Shown: positions 45,362-54,246 of the stretch, piece by piece | Layout of the letters: every line of letters begins with the position of its first letter | How positions within the stretch are numbered: position 1 is the stretch's first letter | From: Gillisia mitskevichiae | GTDB lineage: Bacteria > Bacteroidota > Bacteroidia > Flavobacteriales > Flavobacteriaceae | NCBI RefSeq assembly: GCF_003634585.1 | Contig: NZ_RBLG01000003.1 | Coordinates: 62,001 to 126,000 of the forward strand | Direction: 5' to 3' | DNA: 64,000 bases | Translations under genes and position numbers: made by a program | Notes under the pieces: model-generated | What the model saw: the letters and a program-made list of their open reading frames with translations, nothing else | What the model was told of the DNA's origin: nothing | Databases searched by the model: none

Positions 45362-47032
45362 ATGTCTATACTTCCCGAAAATCTTCAGCGATACCAAAAA
45401 TTTATGATCTTTATGCTGAAGTATTGGAATAGCGATCTCTTTGCTAAAACCGCTTCCACAGCATTAAATGAGGACGATCCAGATGAAAACAAATCTGAAG
45501 TATACGACCAAACACCTGAAGAGTTAGTAGAAGATCTAAAAAATATGGGTCCAACCTATATTAAGTTAGGTCAACTTTTATCTACTCGTCCAGACCTATT
45601 ACCAGATCCTTATTTACAAGCATTGGCTAGCCTTCAAGATGATGTTCCACCTATAGATTATAGTGTGGTTCAAGAAATTGTTGAAGATGAAATAGGGTCG
45701 AGAATTTCTAAAGCATTTAGTTCCTTTGATGAAGAACCTTTGGCAAGTGCATCTATTGGACAAGTTCATAAAGCTACTTTAAGATCGGGTAAACCGGTTG
45801 CAGTAAAGATCCAGCGACCAGGAATTAGAAAACAGTTCTTGGCAGATTTAGACACCTTAAAAGAAATGGCCGAATTTGCTGTTAAGCATACAGAGGTGGC
45901 TAAAAAATATGCTTTTGATAATGTGCTGGCTGAATTAAGACATATTCTTTTACAAGAGCTAGATTATAATCGCGAAGCTCAAAATCTAATTACACTTGGA
46001 ACAAATCTAAAAGAATTCCGCAGTCTTATTGTACCTCAGCCAATTTTAGATTATTCCTCTTCCAAGGTGCTTACTATGGATTTCATTCAGGGTAAAAAGA
46101 TCACTTCTATCTCGCCAATGAAAAAATTGGAAAATGATCTTAGTCCTTTGGTAGATGAATTGGTAGAAGCATATTTAAAACAAATAATTACAGATGGATT
46201 TGTTCATGCAGATCCTCATCCGGGAAATATTCATATTACAAATCAAAATCAGATCGCTTTAATAGATCTTGGAATGGTTGCGAAATTCACAACTAACATT
46301 CAAGAAAAATTACTTCAACTTTTAATAGCATTAAGTCAGGAAGACGGAGAAGCAGCGGCAGATGTTTTATTGAATATGAGTGAATTAACAGATCACGCAG
46401 ATGTGAAGAATTTCCGAAGAAATGTAAATCAGCTAATTATGGATAGCCAGGTTACAGCGGCTAAAGAAATGGAAACCGGAAGACTGCTAATTCAAATGAA
46501 CAGGATCGCAGCAAATAATGGGATTTTAATCTCTGTAGAAGTAAATATCCTAGGAAAGATCTTCCTGAACATGGACCAAATAATCGCAGTTTTAGATCCC
46601 GACTTCGATCTTAAGGAAGCTATTAGGAAGCATGTGCATAAAATGATGCGTTCTAAGATGTATAAGGAATTAAAGCCTGAGAATTTATTTTCTGTAGCCT
46701 TAGAATCTAAAAAATTAGCCGAGCATCTCCCGGAACGATTAAATAAAATTTCAGAAAATCTTGCTAACAATGAATTTAAGATTAAAGTAGATGCTATAGA
46801 TCAGCAGCGCTTTACAGATGGATTTCAAAAAGTTGCAAATAGAATAACCCTAGGGCTTATTATTGCTGCAATGATCGTTGGTGCGGCAATGCTAATGAGA
46901 GTTCCATCTTCTTTTGTTATTTTTGGTTATCCCGGGCTTGCTATTATATTTTTTATGATCGCTGCATTAGGTGGAATCATACTGAGCTATGTTATTATAG
47001 TGAAGGATGAAGGATTTAAACTGAAAAAATAA
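45362..47032 (+). CDS. ABC1/AarF (UbiB)-family atypical kinase
   Basis: 556 residues. Kinase-like core: TYIKLGQLLSTRPDLLPD (KxGQ motif), ASIGQVHKATLRSGKPVAVKIQRPGI (the family's Ala-rich nucleotide loop and Lys), DYNREAQNL (ExD), VHADPHPGNIHI and ALIDLGMVAKF (catalytic Asp and DFG-equivalent). Two C-terminal membrane helices (about 490-545). The family supports quinone synthesis or mobilisation; as Flavobacteria use menaquinone, an exact role is not assigned. 51 nt before the S10 peptidase gene, same strand. Confidence 0.92.
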   Translation: MSILPENLQRYQKFMIFMLKYWNSDLFAKTASTALNEDDPDENKSEVYDQTPEELVEDLKNMGPTYIKLGQLLSTRPDLLPDPYLQALASLQDDVPPIDYSVVQEIVEDEIGSRISKAFSSFDEEPLASASIGQVHKATLRSGKPVAVKIQRPGIRKQFLADLDTLKEMAEFAVKHTEVAKKYAFDNVLAELRHILLQELDYNREAQNLITLGTNLKEFRSLIVPQPILDYSSSKVLTMDFIQGKKITSISPMKKLENDLSPLVDELVEAYLKQIITDGFVHADPHPGNIHITNQNQIALIDLGMVAKFTTNIQEKLLQLLIALSQEDGEAAADVLLNMSELTDHADVKNFRRNVNQLIMDSQVTAAKEMETGRLLIQMNRIAANNGILISVEVNILGKIFLNMDQIIAVLDPDFDLKEAIRKHVHKMMRSKMYKELKPENLFSVALESKKLAEHLPERLNKISENLANNEFKIKVDAIDQQRFTDGFQKVANRITLGLIIAAMIVGAAMLMRVPSSFVIFGYPGLAIIFFMIAALGGIILSYVIIVKDEGFKLKK

Positions 47033-47083
47033 TTATATTCAATCCCTGCTAGAGCTGGCAACATTTTTAAATTAAACTATTCT

Positions 47084-48577
47084 ATGAGAATTATTACACT
47101 TATTAGTCTTTTCACCTTATCTCTAACAGCATTTTCCCAACAAGTAAAATTACCCATAGATACCATGGTTGTCTCCAATCATTCTGTAAATATAAGTGGC
47201 AAGAATATTAACTATACCGCTCAAACCGGGACACAACCAGTGTGGAATGAAAAAGGAATTCCTGTTGCCAGTTTATTTTATACTTATTATAAACGAAGTG
47301 ATATTAAAAATACCGAAAATAGGCCTCTAGTGATCTCCTTTAATGGAGGTCCGGGATCTGCATCTGTATGGATGCATCTTGCGTACACAGGACCCAGGAT
47401 TTTAAAGATAGATGATGAAGGTTTCCCTGTACAGCCTTACGGGGTGAAAGAAAATCCATATTCAATTTTAGATGTTGCAGATATCGTATATGTAAACCCT
47501 GTAAATACAGGTTATTCCAGATTAATAGATCCTGAAGAAAATAAAACTGATAAAAAAGATTTCTTCGGAGTTCAGGCAGATATAAAATATCTGGCAGAAT
47601 GGGTAAATACTTTTGTTACACGAAAAAACAGGTGGTTATCGCCAAAATATTTAATTGGTGAGAGTTATGGAACTACCAGAGTTTCAGGTTTAGCTTTAGA
47701 ACTTCAAAACAGTCATTGGATGTATTTAAATGGAGTTATTTTAGTTTCGCCAACAGAAATCGGGATAGAGCGTGATGGTCCAGTAGAAATAGCTAACAGA
47801 CTTCCATATTTTGCTGCCGCAGCTTGGTACCATAAAAAATTGCCAACAGCGCTTCAAAATAAAGATCTGGATGAAGTCTTACCAGAAGTGGAAAATTATG
47901 CCATTAATACCTTGTTACCAGTATTGGTGAAAGGTGGGTTTATAGAAGAAACTAAAAAGAAAGAAATTGCAGCTAAAATGTCCGGCTACTCCGGGATCTC
48001 AGAAAAGGTGATTTCCCAAAATAATCTTGCCGTGCCTTTTCGTTATTTCTGGAAAGAACTAATGAGGGAAGATGGTGGATTTACTGTGGGGCGATTAGAT
48101 TCTAGGTATTTGGGAATTGATAGCAAAATCGCAGGTGATTCTCCAGATTATAATGCCGAATTAACTTCTTGGCTACACTCCTTTACTCCAGCAATTAATT
48201 ATTACCTGCAACAGGAATTGAAATTTGAAACAGATATTAAATACAACATGTTTGGTCCTGTGCATCCTTGGGATAGAAGTGGCGATAACAGCGGAGAAGA
48301 TTTAAGACAAGCAATGGCACAAAATCCAAATTTAGACGTATTGATCCAGTCTGGGTATTTTGACGGTGCTACCACCTATTTTAATGCGAAATATTCTATG
48401 TGGCAATTAGATCCTAGTGGAAAAATGCAAGATAGATTAAGCTTTAAAGCTTATAGAAGCGGGCATATGATGTATTTGAGAAGTGAAGATCTTAAAAATG
48501 CCAATAATGATATCAGAGATTTTATTATGAAATCTTTACCTAAAGAAGGAGAACCAGCCAAGTATTTGGTAAAATAA
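47084..48577 (+). CDS. S10-family serine carboxypeptidase-like secreted peptidase
   Basis: 497 residues. Signal peptide about 1-18 (LTAFSQQ). FNGGPGSASVWMHLAYTGP is the oxyanion-hole region, LIGESYGTTR has the nucleophile Ser (about 194), IQSGYFDGATTY the Asp, and RSGHMMYL the catalytic His. Cleaves C-terminal residues from peptides, in the periplasm or outside. Likely cotranscribed with the ABC1-family gene by proximity, and ends in a terminator. Confidence 0.92.
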   Translation: MRIITLISLFTLSLTAFSQQVKLPIDTMVVSNHSVNISGKNINYTAQTGTQPVWNEKGIPVASLFYTYYKRSDIKNTENRPLVISFNGGPGSASVWMHLAYTGPRILKIDDEGFPVQPYGVKENPYSILDVADIVYVNPVNTGYSRLIDPEENKTDKKDFFGVQADIKYLAEWVNTFVTRKNRWLSPKYLIGESYGTTRVSGLALELQNSHWMYLNGVILVSPTEIGIERDGPVEIANRLPYFAAAAWYHKKLPTALQNKDLDEVLPEVENYAINTLLPVLVKGGFIEETKKKEIAAKMSGYSGISEKVISQNNLAVPFRYFWKELMREDGGFTVGRLDSRYLGIDSKIAGDSPDYNAELTSWLHSFTPAINYYLQQELKFETDIKYNMFGPVHPWDRSGDNSGEDLRQAMAQNPNLDVLIQSGYFDGATTYFNAKYSMWQLDPSGKMQDRLSFKAYRSGHMMYLRSEDLKNANNDIRDFIMKSLPKEGEPAKYLVK

Positions 48578-48596
48578 AAACCATATTTAGAACAGT

Positions 48597-48636
48597 AATG
48601 CCCTTTAATTTTAATAATTATAGGGCATTGCTTTTT
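48597..48636 (+). terminator. Rho-independent terminator of the S10 peptidase gene
   Basis: Stem of 14 pairs with one mismatch (48597-48610 with 48616-48629), GCCCT/AGGGC core, followed by GC and six T. Starts 20 nt after the stop. On the minus strand there is no T-run, so it does not serve thrC well. Confidence 0.8.
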
Positions 48637-49931
48637 TAGCTTAAAAGATGTGCTTTAAGATCCTTGTAATTTTTTATTTGAAATGCCTTCTTTTCCTTAT
48701 TCATTAAAGCTTTTATAGAGTCTGGAATTTCTAGTTTATGATCTATAGCATTCTCGACAGTATCCAAAAATTTAACCGGATGGGCAGTTTCCAAGAAAAC
48801 ACCTGAATAATCAGGATTAGTGGCTAAGAATTTTTTAAGTCCTAAATATCCAACCGCACCATGAGGATCTAATACATAATTAGATTCTTTAAAAACCTTT
48901 CTCATAGTGTCTTCCGTTTCCAAATCAGTAAAACTATAAGAAGATAATTTCTCTTTAAGTTCATTAAACGTTTGCTGAAATAATTCCTGAATTCTTATAA
49001 AATTACTAGGGTTTCCAACATCCATAGCATTAGAAATGGTTTGCACACTTGGTTTAGGTTCGTATTTTTCAGAAGCAAGATATCTGTCTACGACATTATT
49101 TGCATTGCTGGATGCCACAAAATGATGGATAGGAAGTCCCATTTTAGCAGCCAACATTCCGGCACATATATTCCCGAAATTTCCACTGGGAACAGAAAAT
49201 ACCACTTTCTTATTATTTAGTTGAAGTTGCTGATAGGCTATAAAATAATAGAACATTTGCGGTAACCATCTGGCAACATTTATGGAATTAGCAGAAGTGA
49301 GCTGTCTTTTATTTTGAATCTCAGTGTCCAAAAATGCTCTTTTCACCATATCCTGGCAATCATCGAAAGTACCATCAACTTCCAAAGCAACGATGTTCTG
49401 CCCTAAGGTTGTAAGTTGTTTTTCCTGAATTTCACTCACTTTACCTTTCGGATAAAGGATTACAACATCTATTCCTTCTACTCCTAAAAATCCGTTTGCC
49501 ACTGCTCCACCTGTATCTCCGGAAGTTGCTACCAAAACAGTGATTTTCCCTAAGTTTCCTTTTTTGATAAAATACCCTAAGCATCCCGCCATAAATCTGG
49601 CTCCCACATCTTTGAAGGCCTTTGTTGGACCATGAAAAAGTTCTAAAACCTGAATGTTTTTTTCTACAGGAATAACAGGAAAATCAAAATCGAGGGTATG
49701 TTCTATAATGCGTACTAATTCGTCTTTTGGAATCTCTTCACCAACGTAATTTTTAATTACAGAATAAGCAATTTCGATTTTAGATAGTGTTGGTAGAACC
49801 TCAAAAAAGGATGCAGGTAACTGGGCTATTTCTTCAGGAAAGTATAAACCTTTATCTGGAGCCAATCCTTTAACAACTGCATTTTCAAAGGTAGAACTAT
49901 GTGATTTATTATTTAAACTAAAATATTTCAT
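48636..49931 (-). CDS. thrC: Threonine synthase
   Basis: 431 residues, PLP-dependent fold type II. FHGPTKAFKDVGARFMAG holds the PLP-binding Lys (about 106), VATSGDTGGAVANGF the phosphate-binding loop, and SANSINVARWLPQMFYYF is typical of the long bacterial form. Converts O-phosphohomoserine to threonine, the final step. It is the third gene of thrA-thrB-thrC on the minus strand, 73 nt after thrB. Confidence 0.96.
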   Translation of the reverse strand: MKYFSLNNKSHSSTFENAVVKGLAPDKGLYFPEEIAQLPASFFEVLPTLSKIEIAYSVIKNYVGEEIPKDELVRIIEHTLDFDFPVIPVEKNIQVLELFHGPTKAFKDVGARFMAGCLGYFIKKGNLGKITVLVATSGDTGGAVANGFLGVEGIDVVILYPKGKVSEIQEKQLTTLGQNIVALEVDGTFDDCQDMVKRAFLDTEIQNKRQLTSANSINVARWLPQMFYYFIAYQQLQLNNKKVVFSVPSGNFGNICAGMLAAKMGLPIHHFVASSNANNVVDRYLASEKYEPKPSVQTISNAMDVGNPSNFIRIQELFQQTFNELKEKLSSYSFTDLETEDTMRKVFKESNYVLDPHGAVGYLGLKKFLATNPDYSGVFLETAHPVKFLDTVENAIDHKLEIPDSIKALMNKEKKAFQIKNYKDLKAHLLS

Positions 49932-50004
49932 CTATAATATTATTTAAACCAAATACTTTCAAAAACTCATCGAGAGATATTGAACTATTAAAAGCATCTC
50001 ATTT

Positions 50005-50928
50005 TTATTCAAGTATTCTTATTCCTGTTCTATTTATTGCAGAGTGATGCAAATCAAATTCGATTCCCTTATCCTGATAGAAAAGCTGCATTGCCTTCTT
50101 AACATTCGCTGTAGCAGTATCTCCTTTGCACATCGCAAAAACTGATGGACCGGAACCAGAGATCCCAAAACCCAAAGCACCATTTTCTAAAGCTATATTT
50201 TTTAGTTCTTCAAAATAAGGTATTAGTACAGATCGCATTGGCTCTATTATTTTATCCTCAAGGCTTCTGCCTATCAATTCATAATCTTCAGTATACAAAC
50301 CACTCACAAATGCAGCTAAATTTCCCCATTGCCCAATTGCATCTTTCAATTGAACTTGTTGTTTTATTACCGCTCTGGAGTCTTTAGTCTTTAGTTCTAT
50401 TAGGGGATGTAAAATGACAAATCTTATTTCTGGTGGAGAGGGCAAGGACAGCACTTCTAATGGGTGGTAACTTTTAACCAAACTAAAGCCGCCCATTAAT
50501 GCAGGAGCCACATTATCTGCATGGGCATTGCCGCTTGCTAGCCGTTCTCCCTCCATAGCAAATACTATAAGTTCTTTAGAATTGAAAGGTTCTCCCAGCA
50601 GCATATTGGCGGCAAATACCGCTCCTGCAGAACTTGCAGCGCTACTTCCAATCCCACTTCCGGCTTTTATATTTTTATCTATTTCAATATCGAAACCTTG
50701 GGTAGAACCCAAGGTTTTAAGCATCGCATCGATCGCTACTGTTGCCACATTGTTTTCTGACTCTAATGGCAAATCCTGACCTGTAATTCTGAGTATTCTT
50801 AGTTTGTTTAGGTTATTCTTTCTCAAGATCATCTGGTCTCCAATAGTATCTAAGCAACAACCTAGCACATCAAATCCACAAGAAAGGTTTGCGACAGTAG
50901 CGGGAGCAAAAATTTTAATTTCTTCCAT
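50005..50928 (-). CDS. thrB: Homoserine kinase
   Basis: 307 residues, GHMP kinase fold. N-terminal FAPATVANLSCGFDVLG, ATP loop AGSGIGSSAASSAGAV, and C-terminal GFGISGSGPSVFAM are the family motifs. Phosphorylates homoserine for threonine synthase. Starts 2 nt after thrA, so translation is likely coupled. Confidence 0.96.
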   Translation of the reverse strand: MEEIKIFAPATVANLSCGFDVLGCCLDTIGDQMILRKNNLNKLRILRITGQDLPLESENNVATVAIDAMLKTLGSTQGFDIEIDKNIKAGSGIGSSAASSAGAVFAANMLLGEPFNSKELIVFAMEGERLASGNAHADNVAPALMGGFSLVKSYHPLEVLSLPSPPEIRFVILHPLIELKTKDSRAVIKQQVQLKDAIGQWGNLAAFVSGLYTEDYELIGRSLEDKIIEPMRSVLIPYFEELKNIALENGALGFGISGSGPSVFAMCKGDTATANVKKAMQLFYQDKGIEFDLHHSAINRTGIRILE

Positions 50929-50930
50929 AT

Positions 50931-53378
50931 CTATTTCTTACCTATTCTAATAATATCTGCAAAGATCCCGGAAGCTGTTACGTCTGCCCCTGCTCCGGCA
51001 CCTTTAACTATAAGTGGTTGTTCACTATACCTATTGGTATAAAACAGAACTATATTATCGCTCCCATTCAAATTATAAAATGGATGCTCCGGCCCTACTT
51101 GTTGTAAACCTACCTTAGCATGTCCATTATCCAATTGGGCAACATACTTTAATTGTTTGTTATTTTCTGAAGCACTTTTATACATCTCCTTAAATTGAGA
51201 TTCGTCTTTTTTTAATACCTCAAAGAAATCTTCGTTAGTAGCTGTTTTTAAACTTTCATCAGATAAAAAACTGTCATTTTCTATCTCATTAAGTTCTAAT
51301 TGTAATCCGCTTTCTCTTGCAAGGATCAATATTTTTCGAGAAACATCGATTCCGCTTAAGTCGATTTTTGGATCCGGCTCTGTATAACCTTCTTTCATAG
51401 CTGCTTCCACTGTTTTATAAAAAGGTGCTTCCGCATTATAAGTATTGAAAACAAAATTTAAACTTCCAGAAAGCACCGCCTGTATCTTATGTACACTATC
51501 TCCAGATGCCATAAGATTCTTCAAAGTATCTATAATGGGTAAACCTGCTCCTACATTGGTTTCATATAAAAAAGAAGCCCCATATTCTCTAGAAAGATCT
51601 TGCAGTTTCTGATAATTCACAAAATCATCTGCACAGGCAATTTTATTGCAAGTAACCACAGATATAGAATTTGCCAAATATTGTTTGTACCAATCTGCAA
51701 TCTCTGGGCTAGCCGTGTTATCTACAAAAATGCTGTTACGTAAATTGAGATCTTTAACCTTTTCAAAGAAATCTTCTTTAGATGCAGTTTGTCCCTTTTC
51801 AAGCTCTTGCTGCCAGTTGTTTAAATCTATCCCATCTTCAGCAAATATCATTTTTCTAGAATTTGAGATCCCAAGAATACGAATCTTTAGACTCAGTTTT
51901 TCCAATAGATATCCTTCCTGTTGCTTTAGTTGTTCTATCAATTTACTACCCACATTCCCAACTCCGGTAATAAACAAATTGAGTTCTTTGGAAGGCACCT
52001 CAAAAAACTGCTCATGTAAGGTGTTCAAAGCCTTTTTAACGTCCTTTTTGGCAATCACTGCAGAGATATTTCTTTCTGAAGATCCTTGTGCTATAGCTCT
52101 TATGTTTATGTTGTTATTTCCCAGGGCGCTAAACATTTTTCCGCTTAATCCATGATGGCTTTTCATTCTATCTCCTACCAAGGCTATAATTGCTACATTG
52201 TCTTCTATCTCTACCGGTTTGATCTTGAAGTTTTGTATCTCAACTTCGAAAGCCTCGTTAATGGCATCTTTTGCTTGTAATGCTTCTTCATTTCTTACCG
52301 CTATACAAATACTATGTTCAGAAGATGCTTGTGTAATAAGAACCACGTTTATCTTTTCCTGAAATAATACTTCAAAAAGCCTTTTAGAAAATCCAGGAAT
52401 ACCTACCATTCCGCTACCTTCAATATTTAATAACTTTATAGAATCTATATGTGTGATCCCGGTAACCCATCTAAAATTCTCCTGACTCGATTTCGAAACT
52501 ATAGTACCAATTTCAGAAGGTTTGAAGGTGTTCTTTATATGGATTTCAATTTGTTTATTTATTAAAGGCTGCAAAGTTGGCGGATATAAAACCTTGGCTC
52601 CAAAATGAGATAATTCCATTGCCTCTTCATAAGAGATGTTTTTTAAAGGATATGCATGAGTTACTATACTTGGATTAGCAGTATACATTCCATTTACATC
52701 TGTATATATTAAAACTTTATCGGAATCTAATGCACCCGCAAAAATAGCCGCAGTAAAATCTGATCCTCCTCGTCCTAAGGTACTAGGAACTCCTTGTTCA
52801 TTTTTAGCCACAAATCCAGGTGCTACAAAAAGATCGGCTTTATTATCCTTAAAATAATTCAGGATATTTGCATTGGTCTTTACATAATTCACCTGCACCT
52901 TTTCATTTTCATTTTTACAAACGATAAGGTCTCTGGAATCAATGAATTTTACATTTGTTTTTAAACTTCTGAAATATTCTGTAATTATTAGTGAAGACAA
53001 GATTTCACCATAACTAGCGATTACATGTTTAGTTTTATTTGAAAGTTCATTTAACAAATAGACACCTTCATATAGTGTTTCCAAACTATTAAATTCGGTT
53101 ATCACTTTGCTTAGAATAGCACTCTGATTATTTATTGGAATAAGTTCCTTAACAGCATCTAAGTGTCTTTTTTCGTTTTTCTGTAGAATTTCCTTATAGT
53201 CTAAATCGCCGGCAGCAGCAAGATCAGCCATTTGTAAAAAATCGTTCGTTACTCCACCAAATGCTGAAAAAATTACCAGGCTTGTACCTTCTTTAAGTTT
53301 TTCCTGAATGGTTTCTGAAACTAATTTTATTCTACTTGGAGAGGCTAATGAAGATCCTCCGAATTTCAATATATTCAT
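50931..53378 (-). CDS. thrA: Bifunctional aspartokinase-homoserine dehydrogenase
   Basis: 815 residues. Aspartokinase domain (about 1-295) starts NILKFGGSSLASPSRI and includes LGRGGSDFTAAIFAG. Tandem ACT regulatory modules (about 300-455: NIEGSGMVGIPGF, VALVGDRM, ISAVI) would bind threonine as feedback inhibitor, as in known ThrA. Homoserine dehydrogenase domain (about 460-815): ITGVGNVGSKLIEQL for NAD(P), then GGVGAGLPIIDTL-like NVGAGLPIIDTLKNLMASGD and YTEPDPKIDLSGIDVSRKI. Commits aspartate to threonine and isoleucine. First of the thrABC operon, preceded by a candidate leader peptide. Confidence 0.97.
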   Translation of the reverse strand: MNILKFGGSSLASPSRIKLVSETIQEKLKEGTSLVIFSAFGGVTNDFLQMADLAAAGDLDYKEILQKNEKRHLDAVKELIPINNQSAILSKVITEFNSLETLYEGVYLLNELSNKTKHVIASYGEILSSLIITEYFRSLKTNVKFIDSRDLIVCKNENEKVQVNYVKTNANILNYFKDNKADLFVAPGFVAKNEQGVPSTLGRGGSDFTAAIFAGALDSDKVLIYTDVNGMYTANPSIVTHAYPLKNISYEEAMELSHFGAKVLYPPTLQPLINKQIEIHIKNTFKPSEIGTIVSKSSQENFRWVTGITHIDSIKLLNIEGSGMVGIPGFSKRLFEVLFQEKINVVLITQASSEHSICIAVRNEEALQAKDAINEAFEVEIQNFKIKPVEIEDNVAIIALVGDRMKSHHGLSGKMFSALGNNNINIRAIAQGSSERNISAVIAKKDVKKALNTLHEQFFEVPSKELNLFITGVGNVGSKLIEQLKQQEGYLLEKLSLKIRILGISNSRKMIFAEDGIDLNNWQQELEKGQTASKEDFFEKVKDLNLRNSIFVDNTASPEIADWYKQYLANSISVVTCNKIACADDFVNYQKLQDLSREYGASFLYETNVGAGLPIIDTLKNLMASGDSVHKIQAVLSGSLNFVFNTYNAEAPFYKTVEAAMKEGYTEPDPKIDLSGIDVSRKILILARESGLQLELNEIENDSFLSDESLKTATNEDFFEVLKKDESQFKEMYKSASENNKQLKYVAQLDNGHAKVGLQQVGPEHPFYNLNGSDNIVLFYTNRYSEQPLIVKGAGAGADVTASGIFADIIRIGKK

Positions 53379-53428
53379 GCTGTAATTATTAAAAATGGAA
53401 AAAAAATGGAAAATTTGGTGCGGAAGTT

Positions 53429-53536
53429 TTATATATAATACCCCATAGGGGTAATAGAAAACATATAAATAGCAGTATTGCCTGTAGTGCCAGGAACAAT
53501 TGTGGAAATGCTATTCGAAAGATTTGTATAAATCAT
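53429..53536 (-). CDS. Candidate threonine/isoleucine-rich leader peptide of thrABC
   Basis: A 35-codon ORF (ATG 53536, TAA 53429) ending 50 nt before thrA, too short for a normal gene call. It contains six Thr and six Ile codons, including an adjacent Thr-Thr and a C-terminal Ile-Thr-Pro and Ile. This is what an attenuation leader responding to charged tRNA-Thr and tRNA-Ile would need, since both amino acids derive from this pathway. A 6-bp TACCCC/GGGGTA hairpin lies over its last codons. I did not find a classic terminator hairpin followed by a T-run, only the T-rich 53400-53412 stretch, so mechanism is unproven. Confidence 0.4.
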   Translation of the reverse strand: MIYTNLSNSISTIVPGTTGNTAIYMFSITPMGYYI

Positions 53537-53649
53537 GTTTTCTTAAAAAACTGATTATAAATGTATACATAAAAGTTCTCTTAGAGATCATTTATTTTAT
53601 ATTAAAATGAATATTAGAATATTCTTAATCAGTCTATTATAAAATAACA

Positions 53650-53684
53650 AATCTGATAATTTAAAGATCTTAAATTATCAGATT
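53650..53684 (-). terminator. Probable AT-rich terminator of the SnoaL-like gene
   Basis: Perfect 15-bp stem (AATCTGATAATTTAA with its complement), 5-nt loop, about 70 nt beyond the SnoaL-like stop. On the minus strand it is followed by TGTTATTTT. The stem is AT-rich, so it is a weaker terminator or an operator-like inverted repeat. Confidence 0.55.
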
Positions 53685-53755
53685 CGTATTATGATTAAGT
53701 ACTTTTTAAATGTAAAAGCACTATTATTGAATTTTAAAAAGCGAAAAAATAGATT

Positions 53756-54169
53756 TTACACCGGCTTTACACCTAGTTGTTTTAAAATTCCAAGTTCATC
53801 TGTTGCTCCCCAACGTTCTACTAATTTGTTATCTTCGAATCGGCCAATCTGCATTCCACGAACACTAAATTGTTTTCCCGTAGGTGAGACTCCCATAAAT
53901 TCCCCTTTATGTGTTCCTGATGCTGTGTAAGCAAAACATACATGATCTTCATCTGTAACTAAATTTTTAACCTCAACCTCAAAATCCGGAAACGCAGAAC
54001 GCATCATTCCAAAAAAGTCTATAAATCCTTGTGCGCCCGGGCCTTGAATATCCGCTGGGTCATGGTCTTTAACTTTTTCAGAAACCACATCCCGAATCAT
54101 TTCTAGATTACCTGTATTTACCGCTTCTCCAAATTTTTCTTGTGCTTTTACGTTTTTGTCTTTACTCAT
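53756..54169 (-). CDS. SnoaL-like (ester-cyclase family) protein
   Basis: 137 residues, single NTF2-like fold. AQEKFGEAVNTGNLEMIRDVVSE, KDHDPADIQGPGAQGFIDFFGMMRSAFPDFEVEV and HKGEFMGVSPTGKQFSVRGM are typical of SnoaL-type ester cyclases and related proteins of unknown substrate. Conserved His/Asp (HDP, about 36-38) lie where the pocket acid base is. Many homologs are stress or catabolic proteins of unproven reaction, so only the family is assigned. Stand-alone minus-strand gene. Confidence 0.8.
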   Translation of the reverse strand: MSKDKNVKAQEKFGEAVNTGNLEMIRDVVSEKVKDHDPADIQGPGAQGFIDFFGMMRSAFPDFEVEVKNLVTDEDHVCFAYTASGTHKGEFMGVSPTGKQFSVRGMQIGRFEDNKLVERWGATDELGILKQLGVKPV

Positions 54170-54246
54170 ACTATTTAATTTTTATCATCAATCTTAAGGT
54201 GAAAATCTGTATAATCTTAATTCAAATAAATTTGTAGCTTAGAAAA

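Larger units (their letters stand above)
53379..53755. other. Intergenic region between thrA and the SnoaL-like gene
   Basis: 377 nt on the thrA upstream side. Contains, in minus-strand order, a 15-bp hairpin (53650-53684), a candidate leader ORF (53536-53429), a small TACCCC/GGGGTA hairpin overlapping its end (53439-53453), then 50 nt rich in T before thrA. No other ORF; no convincing TAnnTTTG promoter. Confidence 0.6.

Noticed and set aside
51646-52155. 169-residue plus-strand ORF within thrA
   Set aside because: Fully covered by the real thrA coding sequence with all its motifs; shadow.
53379-53580. T-box or riboswitch upstream of thrA
   Set aside because: No T-box core (such as the TGGNACC-type stretch) or known riboswitch consensus is visible; the short ORF explains the region better.
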